NCBI GenBank assembly: GCA_026399445.1
Contig: JAPLRA010000058.1
Location: forward strand, 7,458 to 25,056
Reading direction: 5' to 3'
Source: Sulfuritalea sp.
GTDB taxonomy: Bacteria; Pseudomonadota; Gammaproteobacteria; Burkholderiales; Rhodocyclaceae
DNA: 17,599 nt
Position numbers and translations under genes: made by a program. This document shows positions 15,901 through 17,599 of the stretch, piece after piece. Position 1 is the stretch's first letter, and each line of letters begins with the position of its first letter. Under the pieces are notes generated by a model that did not search any database, was not told where the DNA came from, and was given only the letters and a program-made list of their open reading frames with translations.

Positions 15901-16795
15901 GTTCTCGATTCCGGAATCGGTTGCCACGCCGGCCGCACTGCAAGCCAGGACAAACGAGGTCATCGAGCGCTTCCCCGCTCTCGACATCACGGTCGACAAG
16001 CTTTCGTTCAAGGATCGGGCGCTGGGCACCGTGCGCATCGCGGCCGAGAACCGCGAGGGCTACTGGAACACCAAGGTAGACGTGAGGAACGATGACGGCG
16101 CGCTGGAAGCCACCGGCCGTTGGCGGCCCAGCCCAACGCAACCCGATACCCGCATCGAGTTCAAGCTCAACGCGAAGAGCATAGAAAAGCTGCTGGCGCG
16201 TATCGGCTACCCTGACACGGTGCGGCGCGGCAGCGCCGACCTTTCCGGCACGCTGTCATGGAACGGCTCGCCCTTTACGATCGATTATCCGACCCTGAGC
16301 GGCAGCCTGAAACTCGATGCAGCCGGCGGTCAGTTCATCAAGCTCGAACCGGGCGTGGGCCGCCTGCTCGGAATTCTCAGCCTGCAATCCCTGCCGCGTC
16401 GCATCACCCTGGATTTTCGCGATGTCTTCAGCGAAGGATTTGCCTTCGACAGCATCGGCGGCCAGTTCGCCGTCGCGCGCGGCATCATGGACACGAAGGA
16501 ACTGCAGATAAAAGGGCCATCGGCCAAGGTGCTGATGAGCGGCACGGTCAATCTCGGCGCCGAGACGCAGGATCTCAAGGTGCGCGTGCAGCCCGCGGTG
16601 GGTGAATCGATCGCGGTGGGGGCCATGATTGCCAACCCGATCGCCGGCGCGGTGGTCTGGGCCGCGCAGAAAATCCTCCGCGATCCCCTCGATCAGGCCT
16701 TCGCCTTTGAATATGCGGTAACCGGAAGCTGGGCCGATCCGAAAGTGGAAAAGCTGGGGCAGGCACCGCAGAAACCAACAGAGGAAGCCAAATGA
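12911..16795 (+). CDS. yhdP: YhdP family AsmA-like envelope protein (TIGR02099)
   Basis: This protein of about 1294 residues is an inner-membrane-anchored, periplasm-spanning AsmA-like protein. E. coli YhdP, with TamB and YdbH, carries phospholipids from inner to outer membrane. One N-terminal membrane segment (about 4-26, LLWGVTLGYFAFALLLLTL) is followed by ISTAINRPVGIRKIEAHWAGLRP, long beta-rich repeats (DUF3971-like), and the diagnostic C-terminal block VGRLLGILSLQSLPRRITLDF ... GFAFDSIGGQF ... KVLMSGTVNL. Length is normal for the family. The start is doubtful: the frame opens after TAA 12812-12814 and has no ATG or GTG before the membrane segment, so I use TTG 12911. Homologues usually have 15-25 residues before the membrane segment, and upstream codons (LRSRLRDLPLAHPRLGV) read plausibly as such, so a rare start such as ATT 12848 is possible. 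Residues 838-850 derive from a dispersed repeat. Its stop overlaps the nitrilase-family gene (ATGA). Confidence 0.92.
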   Translation: MRALLWGVTLGYFAFALLLLTLRYAILPQIENYRSDVERMISTAINRPVGIRKIEAHWAGLRPALNLDGFEIRDTQGRRALGFDQVEAELAWSSLWHFQLRLARLELDSPTLLLRRDNKGRFFAAGLEITPQASDQDDFRDWLLAQDRVVIRNASIAWQDELRSAPTLELKHLNFQLDNSGSRHRFGFTAEPPRHLAARIDIRGDFKGRDLDLLDEWKGDVYAELDYADLAGWRPWVDYPVALPQGSGALRLWLGFAHKQLVSATADVRLADVRLQLRPNLPELDLLQLEGRLAGRRLDGGFEAEVKHLTLATRDGLSLRPTDLKIAWQDAAANRPPQGAASANGLDLGALASLAAHLPLNDPTRARLARHAPRGHVFDLKLDWKGSPENPGALLSWSIKGRFEGLGLTALGPVPGISGVSGRIEGNQKGGKLRLDGQRAGFELPTVFADPKLELEAFAADLDWRFATDAAAGLHVNLNKATFQNKDAAGEASGNWHALAEGPGEVDLVARLTRGSGDAVWRYMPLAVGKDVRDWLRVSIIGGKATETTLKLQGDLRQFPFRDNKGGLFEVRGKFRDATLRYASSWPEINNIEGDLLFTGQRMLISGKSGKIFGVGLHDVRAEISDLEHTEEMLTVTGKAAGPTADFLRFIEASPVGERIDHFTEDMKAEGNGELDLKLGLPLRRLTNSKVDGNYRFDGNRLTVDSDLPPLAEVRGALRFSADHLEARGIRGTLLGSPLSVDVRTAGDGNVQVNAAGEVSIATLRRQFPQAVFDHLSGSTKWTGNVRVRKKTAEVKLSSNLVGLSSSLPEPFNKSATEAMAFSFERKQPPDAAVRSGGKVGARDTATKAATAQDMIDLSLGRALRFQLVRRRDSTPAVITRGLLAIGDVSASMPERSVMLAVNLPRVNADFWRGLVISPSNGNGQGESVLPLLPAVQFDLRTADLTVQDKSFHEVRVNGSRPEGTSSTRFELKSRELAGNFEWNSAGNGKLSGRIAQFSIPESVATPAALQARTNEVIERFPALDITVDKLSFKDRALGTVRIAAENREGYWNTKVDVRNDDGALEATGRWRPSPTQPDTRIEFKLNAKSIEKLLARIGYPDTVRRGSADLSGTLSWNGSPFTIDYPTLSGSLKLDAAGGQFIKLEPGVGRLLGILSLQSLPRRITLDFRDVFSEGFAFDSIGGQFAVARGIMDTKELQIKGPSAKVLMSGTVNLGAETQDLKVRVQPAVGESIAVGAMIANPIAGAVVWAAQKILRDPLDQAFAFEYAVTGSWADPKVEKLGQAPQKPTEEAK
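15423..15457 (+). repeat. Short dispersed repeat, copy 2 (in frame inside yhdP)
   Basis: This copy matches the unit at 1158-1192 in 31 of 35 positions and lies wholly within yhdP, where it reads KVGARDTATKA at about residues 839-849. The peptide sits between a polar stretch (FERKQPPDAAVRSGG) and TAQDMIDLSLGRAL, probably a surface loop between beta repeats, so an insertion there could be tolerated. The frame is the same as the one in which copy 1 encodes KVGAGDAATKA. Confidence 0.65.
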
Positions 16796-17598
16796 AGCTC
16801 GCCGCAGTGCAGATGATTTCGGGGCCGGACGTGGCGCCGAACCTGGCCACGGCCGGACGCCTGATCGCGGAGGCAGCGGCTGCAGGAGCGCAGTTGGTGG
16901 CCCTGCCCGAATACTTCCCGCTGATCGGCGCCACGGATGCGGATCGCCTCGCGGCACGCGAGGTGGATGGTGCCGGGCCGATCCAGGACTTCCTCGCCGC
17001 TACCGCGACGAAGCACGGCCTGTGGCTGGTTGGCGGCTCGATTCCGCTGATGGCGGAGGACCCGGCGAAGCTGCGCAACAGCTGCCTGGTGTTCGATCCG
17101 CAGGGCAAGCGCGTGACGCGCTACGACAAGATCCATCTCTTCGGCTTCAACAAGGGCGACGAAGCCTACGACGAGGCGGCCACCATCGAGCGCGGCGATC
17201 AGGTCGTCGCCTTTGACTCGCCGCTGGGACGCGTCGGCCTCGCCATCTGCTACGACTTGCGCTTTCCCGAACTGTTTCGCGCCATGGCTCAGTTGCCAAA
17301 CCCGGTTGATCTGCTGGTGCTGCCCGCCGCCTTCACCGAAACCACCGGCCGCGCCCACTGGGAAATGCTGCTGCGCGCCCGCGCCGTGGAAAACCAGTGT
17401 TATGTTCTGGCGGCGGCGCAAGGCGGCCAGCATCCCAACGGGCGCATCACCCACGGCAACAGCATGGTCATCGATCCCTGGGGTGAGGTGCTGGCCCGCA
17501 TGGACAAGGGCGAAGGCGTCGTCATCGCCGAACTGAATCGGCAACGTCTGGTCGACACCAGGGCCAGCCTGCCGGCGCTGAAACACCGCATACTGTAA
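16792..17598 (+). CDS. Carbon-nitrogen hydrolase (nitrilase superfamily, Nit1/deaminated glutathione amidase-like)
   Basis: This complete 268-residue nitrilase-superfamily amidase carries the Glu-Lys-Cys triad: E40 in LVALPEYF, K113 in RYDKIHLFGF, and C153 in LAICYDLRFPELFR. Downstream motifs WEMLLRARAVENQCYVLAAAQGG and HGNSMVIDPWGEVLA are those of the Nit1/Nit2 branch. The closest well-studied function is hydrolysis of deaminated glutathione, a metabolite-repair reaction, but omega-amidase activity cannot be excluded. The protein is cytoplasmic. ATG 16792 overlaps the yhdP stop as ATGA and has GAGGAA at 16781-16786, so the pair is translationally coupled. The gene ends one base before the window edge. 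In many betaproteobacteria tldD follows yhdP and this amidase, which would be expected just outside. Confidence 0.93.
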   Translation: MKLAAVQMISGPDVAPNLATAGRLIAEAAAAGAQLVALPEYFPLIGATDADRLAAREVDGAGPIQDFLAATATKHGLWLVGGSIPLMAEDPAKLRNSCLVFDPQGKRVTRYDKIHLFGFNKGDEAYDEAATIERGDQVVAFDSPLGRVGLAICYDLRFPELFRAMAQLPNPVDLLVLPAAFTETTGRAHWEMLLRARAVENQCYVLAAAQGGQHPNGRITHGNSMVIDPWGEVLARMDKGEGVVIAELNRQRLVDTRASLPALKHRIL

Positions 17599-17599
17599 G

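Overview
The window reads as chromosomal DNA of a GC-rich betaproteobacterium, most likely of the Rhodocyclales (Accumulibacter/Dechloromonas/Propionivibrio-like). This is an inference from protein flavour, a phasin gene with its own strong promoter, and the layout glnE <- -> yhdP - nitrilase. I see no rRNA, tRNA, CRISPR array, transposase or phage gene.

Layout. (1) 1-1021, plus strand: the 3' end of an enoyl-CoA hydratase gene with a terminator, then a phasin (phaP) gene with a consensus sigma-70 promoter, two similar TGC/GCA-type sites suited to a PhaR-like repressor, and a strong terminator. (2) 1185-7724, minus strand: six tightly spaced genes that look like one operon, in transcription order DUF4202 protein, two paralogous beta-hydroxyacid dehydrogenases, a triple-PAS GGDEF-EAL c-di-GMP protein, an FKBP prolyl isomerase, and a YbdL-type aminotransferase. 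Junctions are ATGA or GTGA overlaps or short gaps (5, 37 and 62 nt). (3) 7867-8868, plus strand, divergent from that operon: a PAS-GGDEF diguanylate cyclase. (4) 8931-12759, minus strand: glnE then argJ, linking nitrogen control and arginine synthesis; glnE is broken by a frameshift that looks like an internal deletion. (5) 12911-17598, plus strand: yhdP (AsmA-like envelope lipid-transport protein) overlapping by ATGA a nitrilase-family amidase gene.

Most notable points. A short dispersed repeat (31 of 35 bases identical) supplies the stop codon of the aminotransferase gene at one site and lies in frame inside yhdP at the other, where both copies can encode a KVGAxDxATKA peptide. The aminotransferase lacks about seven residues immediately before its PLP lysine. 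glnE appears to have lost about 30-40 codons between its two nucleotidyltransferase halves. A bifunctional-looking c-di-GMP enzyme is translationally coupled to metabolic dehydrogenases. Two intragenic deletions in one 17.6-kb window may be real decay or an assembly artefact; raw reads would decide.
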